This document shows positions 8,487 to 17,187 of a stretch of DNA of 64,000 nt, in pieces; position 1 is the first letter of the stretch, and each line of letters begins with the position of its first letter. Source of the stretch: Rhizobium sp. NFR03 (GTDB lineage: Bacteria; Pseudomonadota; Alphaproteobacteria; Rhizobiales; Rhizobiaceae); contig NZ_FOGR01000004.1 in assembly GCF_900111275.1 (NCBI RefSeq), positions 372,001 through 436,000 of the forward strand, read 5' to 3'. The translations under genes were made by a program, and so were the position numbers. The notes beneath the pieces were generated by a model. That model did no database searches. It saw only the letters and a program-made list of their open reading frames with translations, and had not been told where the DNA came from.

Positions 8487-8972
8487 TTGAATACGCACGT
8501 GGTGGACGTTTACGTGGACGGCTCCTTCCGCCCCAAATCCTCGACAGGCGGGTGGGCGTTCGTGGCTTTCCAGAACGGCCAGGAGATGTATCGCGCGCAC
8601 GGGGTTGATGCCGGCCTGTCGAACAACACCTTCGAGCTGAAGGCTGTGCTGGAAGCAGCGCTGTGGATCGCGATCGAATATGCCGATACGCCCGCTACGA
8701 TCTGGACGGACTCGAGCCAGACCGTGAAGGGATGTCAGCTCTCCAGAGCGATCTGGCGAAACAACGGTTGGCGCCGTATCGAGGCAAATCCGAAGAAGCG
8801 CAGACGGGTGATCCAGGATGCCGCACTATGGCAGGAGCTTGATCGCCAACTCTCCGCCTGCCCTGGTATCCGCATTGAATGGTGCCGCGGACATGACGGC
8901 AATTCAGGCAACGAATTGGCAGATACGATGGCGCGGAATGCGGCAATGGCACCGAGGCTCCCCGTCGGCTAG
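8487..8972 (+). CDS. Ribonuclease H family protein
   Basis: 161 residues with the RNase HI fold and all acidic catalytic positions: Asp in VDVYVDGSF, Glu in NTFELKAVLEA, Asp in IWTDSSQTVKG, and the His/Asp pair in GHDGNSGNELADTMA. It would degrade the RNA strand of RNA-DNA hybrids. A TTG at 8487 is taken as start because GGAGG (8478-8482) lies four bases upstream and the conserved fold starts immediately after; an in-frame TTG at 8394 has no such site. It is divergent enough from typical RnhA that it is probably a second, plasmid- or accessory-type RNase H rather than the housekeeping copy. Confidence 0.82.
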   Translation: MNTHVVDVYVDGSFRPKSSTGGWAFVAFQNGQEMYRAHGVDAGLSNNTFELKAVLEAALWIAIEYADTPATIWTDSSQTVKGCQLSRAIWRNNGWRRIEANPKKRRRVIQDAALWQELDRQLSACPGIRIEWCRGHDGNSGNELADTMARNAAMAPRLPVG

Positions 8973-8976
8973 ACGA

Positions 8977-9303
8977 TCACATTGTCCTTTCTGCGCCAAA
9001 CATTGCGCTGCTGGGAGCATTCGGTAACGACCCCGCGCATCCGTGAAGCGCTGTGACCACAGCTTCGAGGTATTCACCCCGTCTGCTGTTGCCGGCCAAG
9101 CCCGCTTCGCTTGACAGTTCGTCTCGGATCCTCTCGATGAAACCGAGATGATCGAACGCGTCAGACCGCACGTTCACCTCAACCTCTTCGACGTAATGCG
9201 ACACCAGCGAGCCGAGATCGAGGTTTCCGTCTGCATGATACATCAACGCCATCTGCTGGGCGAGTTTGACCATCTGCACATATGGCCCGAGCGCGACGCT
9301 CAT
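8977..9303 (-). CDS. Conserved hypothetical protein (108 aa)
   Basis: I do not recognise this protein. The ATG ending at 9303 is preceded by AGGAGA at a five-base spacing, which is a strong start; the longer open frame upstream is low-complexity and unlikely. The sequence is mostly helical, with an acidic segment (SHYVEEVEVNVRSDAFD) and no signal peptide or membrane span. It converges on the RNase H gene with only four bases between the stops. It is probably a small cytosolic protein. Confidence 0.6.
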   Translation of the reverse strand: MSVALGPYVQMVKLAQQMALMYHADGNLDLGSLVSHYVEEVEVNVRSDAFDHLGFIERIRDELSSEAGLAGNSRRGEYLEAVVTALHGCAGSLPNAPSSAMFGAERTM

Positions 9304-9570
9304 GACATTCTCCTCTGTGACTTGCTGTCCCGGCCTATGACCTTGCCGGAAGCGGCTTCGAATTGCCATGAAGATGGTGATGCCGAGCCTCGAACCGATC
9401 CTTGTGAGAGATAAACTTTCCGTCAGAAACGCGTCAGACGACGCTTTTGGAGTCGATCGCGCCGAACTTTCAACGCTCGAGCTTTCGGAACCGCCGATAA
9501 CAGCGCGGTTCGATACGTAACCCGCTCGCACCGCGTTGACTTGGCCGGATCGGAGAACCATCTCACGCGC

Positions 9571-10200
9571 ATGGCCAAGCTTGAGAAAGATGACGTCGAA
9601 CTCCTGCGGACCTGGACGTTGCCATCAGCGGCGACGCTCGGTTCATCGGTGCGCGCAAAAGGCATTCTTCTGGAAATGCGGGCGCGGCTGCCTGCATCAT
9701 CGAAGAAACTGCTTGTTCTCGAGGCCGGGGAACTCGTCCTGGCCATGCCAGCCACCGCAAAGACCGAGTTCAATGCCGCAGCGGGAATTGTCTCCGCCGC
9801 GATGACAGACATCGAAAGCCTTCCGGTGATCCCGCGCGAGATCCAGGACATCCTGACGATCAAGCCCGGCGAGCGACATCGCTGGCTCGCAGACGGCCGA
9901 CTTCAGAGTGCGGGAACAAGAACCGTGCGGCTGGCAGGACGCGCCAAGAAGATCACCTTTCATGTCTTCGACCCGAGGCTCGTCGAAGATCTCCTGAACA
10001 GCGGCGTGATCGATGAATGGCGGGAAGACGACGTTGCCGCAGCCGCTGAAAATCGGCGGCGCGCGGCTTACAAGGCAAAACTCACACGCTCGTTGAGGAA
10101 GGGCCAAAGCATTGCGGTGTCCCCGACAGAGCAGCCGAATGAGGCAGCCGCGAAACTGGATGACTGGGAAGCCTTTGGACGCGACGGGCTTCTGCGGTGA
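9571..10200 (+). CDS. Hypothetical protein (about 209 aa)
   Basis: Unrecognised. The start is uncertain: the ATG at 9571 begins the protein-like part (MAKLEKDDVELLRTW), whereas a TTG at 9541 in the same frame would add ten residues. The middle contains IKPGERHRWLADGRLQSAGTRTVRLAGRAKKITFHVFDP, a compact mixed alpha/beta region, and the C-terminal third is a charged helix rich in Ala, Arg and Lys (AAAAENRRRAAYKAKL). It shows no signal peptide. The alaE-like gene begins 27 bases downstream and may share its transcript. Confidence 0.6.
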   Translation: MAKLEKDDVELLRTWTLPSAATLGSSVRAKGILLEMRARLPASSKKLLVLEAGELVLAMPATAKTEFNAAAGIVSAAMTDIESLPVIPREIQDILTIKPGERHRWLADGRLQSAGTRTVRLAGRAKKITFHVFDPRLVEDLLNSGVIDEWREDDVAAAAENRRRAAYKAKLTRSLRKGQSIAVSPTEQPNEAAAKLDDWEAFGRDGLLR

Positions 10201-10227
10201 TCCGCCACTCTTTGGTGAGGCGAACTG

Positions 10228-10665
10228 ATGTTCAGCAAGGCTTTCGTCGCTGACACCGTTGCGCTGATCCTCTTTTTCACGACGACAGGCATTCTGAACG
10301 AGCGCTTCATCGCCGGCATGACGTGGGATCAGGTGTTCGACGCGCGCCTTCTGGGGGCCGCCCTCATGGTTCCCGTTGCAAGACCCTATGGTCTGTGGAG
10401 AGACCGGCTGATGAAGCGTGCAAGCCGGCGGCGAGCCTCCAGACTGTTGTGGGACAGCTTCGCGCTGGTGAGCTTCCAGGTCCCCATCTACGCGGCCATT
10501 ATCGCCTACAGCGGCGCAAGGGGTGAAGGCTTGGTACACGGGGTCCTGGGTGCGGCTGTGTTGATGCTGGTTCTCGGGCGGCCGTACGGCGCCTTCCTGA
10601 ATATGGTCAGAAAACTCTTTGGGTTGCCGCCTGGCGGGGAGAAGCCAATGTCACTCGACGAGTGA
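10228..10665 (+). CDS. alaE: AlaE family L-alanine exporter-like membrane protein
   Basis: 145 residues, matching the length of E. coli AlaE (149). Family features are an N-terminal span after VADTVALILFFT, the motif ARPYGLWRDRLMKRA (E. coli has AWPYGMYRDLFMRAA), a second half with FQVPIYAAIIAYSGA and a closing span GRPYGAFLNMVRKLF. About four membrane spans are expected. AlaE exports L-alanine and related small amino acids across the inner membrane. GTGAGG lies seven bases before the ATG. Assignment is by family pattern; the substrate in this organism is inferred. Confidence 0.85.
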   Translation: MFSKAFVADTVALILFFTTTGILNERFIAGMTWDQVFDARLLGAALMVPVARPYGLWRDRLMKRASRRRASRLLWDSFALVSFQVPIYAAIIAYSGARGEGLVHGVLGAAVLMLVLGRPYGAFLNMVRKLFGLPPGGEKPMSLDE

Positions 10666-10821
10666 CCGGCTGCAACCCGCACTCTCCGGCCCTCGATGGA
10701 CAGATGCGTCGTTGCCGTCACCAACCATAGCGAGCTTGTCCGCACGCAACGGGCACAGGTCATCGCGTGGCTAATGACAACCGTACGCGATCACTCGGCG
10801 AAACCCATGCCTTCCGCGCTA

Positions 10822-11958
10822 TCAGTGTGTTGGCTTGATCCGCATGCCATCACCGTTGAACATATGTGTCATCTGTGGCGACCATGACAGGACGATTGGA
10901 TCGGCGGACCTGACCGGAACAGAAGACCGGTATTCGACCGTTACCGCCTGACCATCGGCAAGCTGGCAATAAAGGTACTGCGTACCTCCGAGATATTCTG
11001 AAAAATCCACCGTTGCGGCCAGCGAACGCCCAGCCAGGGTTTCGTGGCCAACCGTCAGATGCTCCGGGCGTATGCCAAGGGTGATCTCCTCTTCGGCGTC
11101 GTCGATATCAGTGGGAAACGGCGCCTCGATCATGGCACCGGCCAGTGTAAGGCTCTGCCGCCCCACGCGCTTTGCTTTCAGCAGGTTCATGCGGGGCGAG
11201 CCAATGAAGCCGGCCACAAAGCTGTTGGCTGGGTTCTCGTAAATCTCGCGCGGACTGCCGACCTGTTCGATCCGCCCGTCGCGCAGGACCACGATCCCAT
11301 CCGCAAGTGTCATTGCTTCCGTCTGGTCGTGCGTCACGTAGATCATCGTGTTGCCCAGCTCGCGGTGGAGCCGGGCAATCTCGATGCGCATGGAAACGCG
11401 AAGCTCCGCGTCGAGGTTCGACAGCGGTTCGTCGAACAGGAAGACGTCCGGCTTGCGGACGATGGCGCGGCCAATGGCAACGCGCTGGCGCTGGCCTCCC
11501 GACAGCTGCCCGGGCCGGCGGTCGAGGAGATGGTCGGTCTTCAGGATGGCAGAGGCCGCAGCAACGCGTCGCTCAATTTCTTCCTTTGGCGTATTGGCCA
11601 TCTTCAGGCCGAAGGCGAGATTGTCGCGGACGCTCATATGCGGGTAGAGGGCGTAGGACTGGAAGACCATGGCGATGCCGCGATCCGAAGGATCGAGATC
11701 CGTCACGTCGCGTCCCTTGATGGCGATCAGCCCGTCCGTGACCTCTTCGAGCCCTGCGATCATACGCAGCAGGGTGGATTTGCCGCAACCGGACGGGCCG
11801 ACGAAGACTGTGAAGGCGCCCTCCGGGATCGACAGGTCGATCCCGTGGATGATGTCGAGACTGCCGAAAGACTTGCGGATGCCTGAGAGTTGCACGCCTC
11901 CGGTATCTTCACGCCGTCCGTGCTCCAACGGGGTTTCGATGGCTGCTGCACGGCTCAT
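10822..11958 (-). CDS. Carbohydrate ABC transporter ATP-binding protein, UgpC/MalK-like
   Basis: 378 residues: an N-terminal ATPase domain with Walker A GPSGCGKST, Q-loop MVFQSYALYPHMSV, signature LSGGQRQR and Walker B VFLFDEPLSNLDAELR, then a C-terminal TOBE/MalK regulatory domain (ITLGIRPEHLTVG). This is the standard ATPase of CUT1 sugar importers. Its ATG overlaps the stop of the GH127 gene (ATGA), and it is the last gene of the operon that starts with the LacI gene at 18243. It should energise the two permeases at 13944-15790. Confidence 0.92.
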   Translation of the reverse strand: MSRAAAIETPLEHGRREDTGGVQLSGIRKSFGSLDIIHGIDLSIPEGAFTVFVGPSGCGKSTLLRMIAGLEEVTDGLIAIKGRDVTDLDPSDRGIAMVFQSYALYPHMSVRDNLAFGLKMANTPKEEIERRVAAASAILKTDHLLDRRPGQLSGGQRQRVAIGRAIVRKPDVFLFDEPLSNLDAELRVSMRIEIARLHRELGNTMIYVTHDQTEAMTLADGIVVLRDGRIEQVGSPREIYENPANSFVAGFIGSPRMNLLKAKRVGRQSLTLAGAMIEAPFPTDIDDAEEEITLGIRPEHLTVGHETLAGRSLAATVDFSEYLGGTQYLYCQLADGQAVTVEYRSSVPVRSADPIVLSWSPQMTHMFNGDGMRIKPTH

Positions 11959-13925
11959 GCCTCATCTCCTTGACCATCTCGCATCCAAACGAGCATTTCG
12001 CCGGGGTCTCGATTGTCCCAGAGATGGTAGGGAACGAAGCGCGCCGTCACCTTCGTTGCCTGCGGTGGCGCTTCGCGGTAGAGCGTTTCGCCCCAATCCG
12101 CCTCGTCACGCTCCGCTGCGATCTCCAGCGCGATGGCGCGGTCCAGACCGGGTATCGCGCATTCGGTCACCGATGCTGGTTTCCCGGTGATCTTCAGCCT
12201 CTGCAGGCCGGTGCCATTGTCCGTTTCTTCCGTGCAGTAAACGAGTGGCCCGCGAACAAGCGCAACTCGTCCGGCATCTTGGCGGATCAGCGGGTTGGCC
12301 CGTAGAAGCCGCGCTGCGAGGGGCAGGTCGAGAGCGACCTCATCCTTATCAGACCATTCCCGTTCGATCCGCGCATAACCATCGACCACCACCTGATCGA
12401 GATCGACCGGCATGCCGTTGACCGACAGCATGGCGCCCTTGCACCAGGCAGGAATGCGCAGTGACAGCGTGAAGCGGGCAGGCTTTACAAGCCCGACGTC
12501 GAAACGGATAGCGCCGTTCCAAGGGTAGTGTGTTTCCTGAAAAAGCGTGACCTCTTCGCCTTCCATCTCGAACCGCGCCTTGCCTTCTCCATAAAGATGC
12601 ACCGCGATCTCGTCGTCCGAGACGGCATACATATAGGAGCCGATCGAGGCGAGCAGCCGGGCGATGTTCGGCGGGCAGCACGGGCACGGGTGCCAGGTCC
12701 AGCGATGGTGCTTGCCGGTGCTCTCAAGCGGATTGTCGTAGAAGAACCGCGTTCCATCGAGCGAGAGCCCCACCATTGCTCCGTTGTAGAGCGCCTGCTC
12801 CATGATGTCTGCATAACGGCGATCGGGACCGCGACCGAGCATGCGCGCAGCCCAGAAGACGAGGCCGACCGAGGCGCACGTCTCGTTATAGGCGCTCTCG
12901 TTCGGCATGTCGTAATAGTCGGTGAAGCCTTCGTTTGCTGCCGACGGGCCAATGCCACCGGTGACGTACATCTGTTTGGTGACGAGATCGCTCCAGAGCG
13001 TTTCGAGCGCGGCCGTCAGGCTGTCGTCGCTATATTCCGTCGCGATGTCGGCCATGCCGGAATACAGGTACATGGCCCGTACGGCGTGGCCGACGACCTT
13101 TGTCTGCTCCCGCACCGGCTGGTGCGCCTGGTTGTATTCGAAGCTGTGAAAGACGAATTTCTTGTTCTCGCGACCGTCCCGCTTGGCCTCATCGATGAAG
13201 AAGTGCGGCTCCCTGCCGCGTTCGTCGATGAAATATTTCGACAGGTCGAGATATTTCTGCTCGCCGGTCGCGCGCGCCAGCCGGACGAGGGCCAGCTCGA
13301 TTTCCTCATGGCCGTCATAGCCGGGGATCTTGCCTTCGCCATGACCGAAGACCTCGATCATATAGTCCGCGAAGCGTGCCATGACGTCGAGAAGCTTGCG
13401 CTTGCCCGTTGCCTGATAGTAGGCAACCGCGCCTTCGATCAGGTGACCGGCACAGTAGAGTTCGTGGAAGTCCCGCAGGTTGGTCCAGCGGCGGCCAGGC
13501 TGAACGCGCTGGAACCAGGCGTTCACGTAGCCATCTTCGTCCTGCAGCTTCTCGTAGAGATCGGCAATTTGATCGACACGTGCCTCAAGCTCGGGGTTGG
13601 GCGAACGGAAGAGCGAATAGGCAACCGTCTCGATCGACTTGCCGAAATCGCTGTCCCAGAACATCTGAGTGGAGCCATCCCACGGCTGGATTGGCAGCAC
13701 CACCCCCGGGCTCGGCATGCTGACGTCGATGGCCGTCAGCATGCCGGCCTCTACGCAGCGGTCTAGCAGGGTCTTTGCGGTCGTCGCGCAGATGGCATCC
13801 TGCCGCTCGCCAAAGAGGCCGCCGAGCGTGACGCTCGGAACGGGCAGCGGCCGGAACTTGCGATCCTTGCGGCTCTGTTTGTAATTTTGGTTCTGGGCGT
13901 GAGCTTTGCTATCCATGGGATTCAC
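11955..13925 (-). CDS. Glycoside hydrolase family 127 (beta-L-arabinofuranosidase-like)
   Basis: 656 residues, close to the usual GH127 length. The family's zinc-cysteine site is visible as HPCPCCPPNIARLLASIGSY (CCPPN motif, about residues 412-420) together with the upstream acidic NESAYNETCAS segment (about 343-353). The nucleophile in characterised members is one of these cysteines. No signal peptide is present, so it should act in the cytoplasm on an imported oligosaccharide. The start is a GTG (first base 13925); an ATG three codons later is an alternative. It lies between the permeases and the ATPase of a CUT1 importer, which points to uptake and cleavage of an arabinofuranoside, for example from plant hydroxyproline-rich glycoproteins; the linkage is inferred. 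Confidence 0.9.
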   Translation of the reverse strand: MNPMDSKAHAQNQNYKQSRKDRKFRPLPVPSVTLGGLFGERQDAICATTAKTLLDRCVEAGMLTAIDVSMPSPGVVLPIQPWDGSTQMFWDSDFGKSIETVAYSLFRSPNPELEARVDQIADLYEKLQDEDGYVNAWFQRVQPGRRWTNLRDFHELYCAGHLIEGAVAYYQATGKRKLLDVMARFADYMIEVFGHGEGKIPGYDGHEEIELALVRLARATGEQKYLDLSKYFIDERGREPHFFIDEAKRDGRENKKFVFHSFEYNQAHQPVREQTKVVGHAVRAMYLYSGMADIATEYSDDSLTAALETLWSDLVTKQMYVTGGIGPSAANEGFTDYYDMPNESAYNETCASVGLVFWAARMLGRGPDRRYADIMEQALYNGAMVGLSLDGTRFFYDNPLESTGKHHRWTWHPCPCCPPNIARLLASIGSYMYAVSDDEIAVHLYGEGKARFEMEGEEVTLFQETHYPWNGAIRFDVGLVKPARFTLSLRIPAWCKGAMLSVNGMPVDLDQVVVDGYARIEREWSDKDEVALDLPLAARLLRANPLIRQDAGRVALVRGPLVYCTEETDNGTGLQRLKITGKPASVTECAIPGLDRAIALEIAAERDEADWGETLYREAPPQATKVTARFVPYHLWDNRDPGEMLVWMRDGQGDEA

Positions 13926-13943
13926 TTTCGTAATGAGTGGGCA

Positions 13944-14876
13944 TCACTTGACGGCGCCGGCCATGAGGCCGCGCATGTAGTAGCGTTGAAGAAGAAGGAA
14001 GATGATGAGGCAGGGGATCGTCATGACGACGACCCCGGCCTGAACCGCGCCCCAGTTGATAGCGCCGAGCCGGCCGGCGCGTACGGCCATCATGAGAACG
14101 GGCATGGTGTAGTTGTCGTTGCTGGAGAGAAGCACGAGGGCTGCCAGAAACTCGTTCCAGGCATTGAGGAAGGCAAAGATCGCAACGGTGGCCGCTCCGG
14201 GCAGAACGAGCGGCAGAAGCACCCGCACGAGCAGCTTGAGGTCCCGCGCTCCGTCGATACGGGCCGCTTCCTCGATCTCCTTCGGGACGGCGTCAAAGGC
14301 GTTGCGCATCATGAACACGGAGAAGGGCAGCTGCAACGTGACGTAGACCAGCACCAGTCCGAAGAGCGAATTGTTGAGCCCGAGCTTTGCCAGAATGATG
14401 AACAGCGGCGTGAGGATCGACTGAAACGGGATCATCAGCGTCGCGATGATGAGCACGAAGAGCGTGTTCTTCAGCGGGAAGCGGTAGCGTGAGAATCCGT
14501 AGCCCGCGAGCAGGCTGATCGCGACAGTGAGGACGACCGTGGCAAGTGATACGACGAGCGAATTGAGCGTATGCTGCCAGACGCCTGCACCGAACGTATC
14601 GAGCGATCGGTAGGAGTCGAGGCTAAAGCCGGTCGTCGGCCACGGCGGTAGCGGCGGGGTCATGCCTTCGGTGCCACTTCGGAACGACGCAAGAAATGCA
14701 ATGGCGAAGGGTGCAAGGAAGAAGAGGACGATGGCAGCGCCAACCGTGTGGTAGGCCATCGCACCATTGCGTTTGCGGCGGGCACGGGCGGCCTTCGCGG
14801 CCTCGTTTGCCGCAGTCGTCGCTATGGACCCTGTCATGACCGGGGTCTGGGCACGTGCTGTCTGCGTCATGGTCAT
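13944..14876 (-). CDS. Carbohydrate ABC transporter permease, MalG/UgpE-like
   Basis: 310 residues with six membrane spans and the MalG-type coupling loop EIEEAARIDGARDLKLLVRVLLPLVLPG (EAA motif, about residues 215-240). The ATG at 14876 overlaps the stop of the partner permease as ATGA; a longer open frame upstream is an out-of-frame shadow. An Ala/Arg-rich cytoplasmic N-terminus of about 40 residues (NEAAKAARARRKR) precedes the first span. It forms the second half of the CUT1 membrane channel. Confidence 0.92.
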   Translation of the reverse strand: MTMTQTARAQTPVMTGSIATTAANEAAKAARARRKRNGAMAYHTVGAAIVLFFLAPFAIAFLASFRSGTEGMTPPLPPWPTTGFSLDSYRSLDTFGAGVWQHTLNSLVVSLATVVLTVAISLLAGYGFSRYRFPLKNTLFVLIIATLMIPFQSILTPLFIILAKLGLNNSLFGLVLVYVTLQLPFSVFMMRNAFDAVPKEIEEAARIDGARDLKLLVRVLLPLVLPGAATVAIFAFLNAWNEFLAALVLLSSNDNYTMPVLMMAVRAGRLGAINWGAVQAGVVVMTIPCLIIFLLLQRYYMRGLMAGAVK

Positions 14877-15790
14877 GCCTTTTCGTCTCCGACCTTCAGC
14901 AGCCAGAGCTGCACGATGCTGATGGCAACCAGAATGGCGAGAAGCACGATCGAGAGCGATGCGCCGTAGCCGAGATTGAAGGACACGAAAGACTGGTTGA
15001 AGATGTAGTAGACGACGGAGATCATCCGGTTCTGCGGCCCGCCAGCTGTCATGATGTAGAACTGGTCGAAGGCCAGAATCGAACCCGTGACCGAGATGAT
15101 CAGCGCGAGTGCGATCGTGCGGCGCATCAATGGCAGTGTCAGGTAGCGAAACCTCTGCCAGCGCTTGGCGCCGTCGATGCGCGCGGCCTCGACGATATCG
15201 GCCGGTATCGCCTGCAGGCCTGTGAGCAGGATGATCATGGTAAAGCCGGCGATCTTCCAGACAACCATCACAATGATGGTTAGAAATGCGCTGTCGAAGC
15301 TGGCAAGCAGATTGGGACTGCGCTCGGTAATCCCGAGTGCTATGAGAAGAGGCCCTATGAAGCCGCTGTCCACATTGGCAAGCCAAACCCACAGAAGGGA
15401 TGCGGTGGCAAGCCCCACGACCACAGGCAGAAAGATGACCGTGCGATAGGCGCCGACGAAACGTCGCTGCTTTTCGACAAACAGCGCGAGGGGAAAGGCG
15501 ACGGCGAAGATCGCGATGGTGGCGATGATCGTGTAGAGCGCCGTGAAGCGGAGCGCCGACAGGAACCGTGCATCATGGATCATGCGGACGTAGTTGTTGA
15601 TGCCGATCCAGCGCTGAGCACCCATCAGCGGCCAGTTATGCAGGCTCATCCATGCCGTCACAATGACCGGGATGACAAAGAACAGGATCACGAGCGCCAT
15701 GGCGGGCGCAATGTACAGAAGGCCACGCCAGGCCGACGATCTTGACCTTGGGCGCCCTGCGGTGCGCGAAAGGGTGGAAACGACAGTCAT
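14873..15790 (-). CDS. Carbohydrate ABC transporter permease, MalF/UgpA-like
   Basis: About 305 residues with six membrane spans and the EAA loop DIVEAARIDGAKRWQRFRYLTLPLMRRT. The ATG at 15790 (MTVVSTLSR) is preferred over an upstream in-frame start at 15844 because the latter lies inside the hairpin-bearing intergenic region and adds a non-conserved stretch. It is the first permease of the sugar operon and is separated from the binding-protein gene by 133 bases that contain a strong stem-loop. Confidence 0.9.
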   Translation of the reverse strand: MTVVSTLSRTAGRPRSRSSAWRGLLYIAPAMALVILFFVIPVIVTAWMSLHNWPLMGAQRWIGINNYVRMIHDARFLSALRFTALYTIIATIAIFAVAFPLALFVEKQRRFVGAYRTVIFLPVVVGLATASLLWVWLANVDSGFIGPLLIALGITERSPNLLASFDSAFLTIIVMVVWKIAGFTMIILLTGLQAIPADIVEAARIDGAKRWQRFRYLTLPLMRRTIALALIISVTGSILAFDQFYIMTAGGPQNRMISVVYYIFNQSFVSFNLGYGASLSIVLLAILVAISIVQLWLLKVGDEKA

Positions 15791-15874
15791 GTGTAGATCT
15801 CGCAATTCGCAACCCACCGACGACCCGATCGTGTCCGGTGCCATCGCTGAAGGGAAACGGGCGCTGAAGGAAGC

Positions 15875-15902
15875 GAGCGGAGGGGACGCATCCCCTCCGC
15901 TC
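15875..15902 (-). other. Stem-loop between binding-protein and permease genes
   Basis: A perfect 11-base-pair inverted repeat (GAGCGGAGGGG at 15875-15885 with CCCCTCCGCTC at 15892-15902, loop of six) begins 22 bases after the stop of the sugar-binding-protein gene. On the transcribed strand it is not followed by a run of T, so it is better read as an mRNA-stabilising or processing hairpin than as a full terminator. It would raise binding-protein message relative to the membrane genes, as described for malE-malF. Confidence 0.7.
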
Positions 15903-15923
15903 TTCGGCGTCCAGTGGGGAGGA

Positions 15924-17162
15924 TCACTGGCCGCTATCGATGATCGACTGCATCTCGGACTGTGCTGAAGAAAAAGCCCCGTCGACGTCGTCGCTGAAGA
16001 TCGCGGCGTTGATGAAGGTCGCCCAAGGCCCGTTCGCGCTGTTGATCAGATCGTTGAACTGCAAGGTATACGGCGTCTTTGCGACCGCGATCGCTTTCAT
16101 GCCGACTTCCATGCGGGGATCCAGACCCTTCAGAACCTGTTCGGCGATATCACCGCGGGTTGGCAGACTACCGTACTTGGCCATGATCTTCTGGCCTTCT
16201 TCCGAATAGGTGTACTCGATGAAGGCTTTGACCGGCTCGAGCTTGGTCGTACCCTTGGTCACCACCACATTGTCGCCGCCGGCAAAGGACGAGGGCGTGC
16301 CGCTGACGCCGGGTATGAGCGTCACCCCGAAATCGATTGTCGGATGTTCGGTCACGAGCGTGCCGATAGCAAAGGCACCGAGGCTTTGCTGGCCGATCTT
16401 GCCATTGGTGAAGGACAGGAAGTTCGTTCCGTTGTCGCTGGCCGCACCAGCCGGCACGAGGTCCTTCTTGACCATGTTGCGGTAAATATCCACCGCCTTG
16501 CGCATTTCCGGCGTATCCAGAGTCGCCGTCTTGCCGTCGGCTGAGAGGATATCGACGCCGGCGCCCCAGACGAGCGGGGTGAACGTGAAGATCATGCAGC
16601 CGCCGCAACCGCCACCCGAGAAATAGAAGCCGTAGATATCGTCGCCCAGTGCGCGGATCTTCTCGGCATTAGCCGTGATCTCGTCCCAGGTCGCAGGCGC
16701 CTTTTCCGGATCGAGACCAGCTTTGCGGTAGAGGTCCTTGTTCCAGGCGAAAACGGAGGTCTCGACCGACAGCGGCAGCCCGTAGATTCTGTCCTGATAG
16801 GTGCCGAGGCGAACATGGGACGGCGAGAGAGAGTTGAAGTAGGGCAGACTTTTTGCCCAGTCGGTCAGATCTTCGAGCTGGCCGGCCGCGGCGAATGTCG
16901 GCGTGTAGATCAGGTCCATCGAAATCGCGTCGGGTGCTTGCCCGCCGGCAATGGAGGTCGCGTATTTCTGCACGAGTTCGGAGAAGGGCACCTCCGTCAG
17001 CTCGACCTTGTTCTCATGGCCCGCATTGTAGGCCGCGACGACGTTCTTGAAGGCGTCACCGACGCCGGTGCGAACCCACATATTGATGGTCTCAGCCGAG
17101 GCAAGGCCCGGGCTCAAACACAGCGCGAACAGGCTCGTTGCAGCAAGAAGCTGTCTTATCAT
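15924..17162 (-). CDS. Sugar ABC transporter substrate-binding protein (CUT1 family)
   Basis: 412 residues with a clear signal peptide (MIRQLLAATSLFALCLSPGLASA, cleavage before ETINMW) and the extracellular solute-binding protein family 1 pattern (NVVAAYNAGHENKVELTEVPFSEL near the N-terminus, AFIEYTYSEEGQKIMAKYG in the C-terminal lobe). The second of two close ATGs (17162) is chosen since GGGAGGA sits seven bases upstream of it and abuts the first. A Gly/Cys cluster, GGGCGGCM, occurs in the central part. It delivers the sugar to the adjacent permeases. Confidence 0.92.
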   Translation of the reverse strand: MIRQLLAATSLFALCLSPGLASAETINMWVRTGVGDAFKNVVAAYNAGHENKVELTEVPFSELVQKYATSIAGGQAPDAISMDLIYTPTFAAAGQLEDLTDWAKSLPYFNSLSPSHVRLGTYQDRIYGLPLSVETSVFAWNKDLYRKAGLDPEKAPATWDEITANAEKIRALGDDIYGFYFSGGGCGGCMIFTFTPLVWGAGVDILSADGKTATLDTPEMRKAVDIYRNMVKKDLVPAGAASDNGTNFLSFTNGKIGQQSLGAFAIGTLVTEHPTIDFGVTLIPGVSGTPSSFAGGDNVVVTKGTTKLEPVKAFIEYTYSEEGQKIMAKYGSLPTRGDIAEQVLKGLDPRMEVGMKAIAVAKTPYTLQFNDLINSANGPWATFINAAIFSDDVDGAFSSAQSEMQSIIDSGQ

Positions 17163-17187
17163 GGTCATTCCTCCCTTGTGGCGCTCC

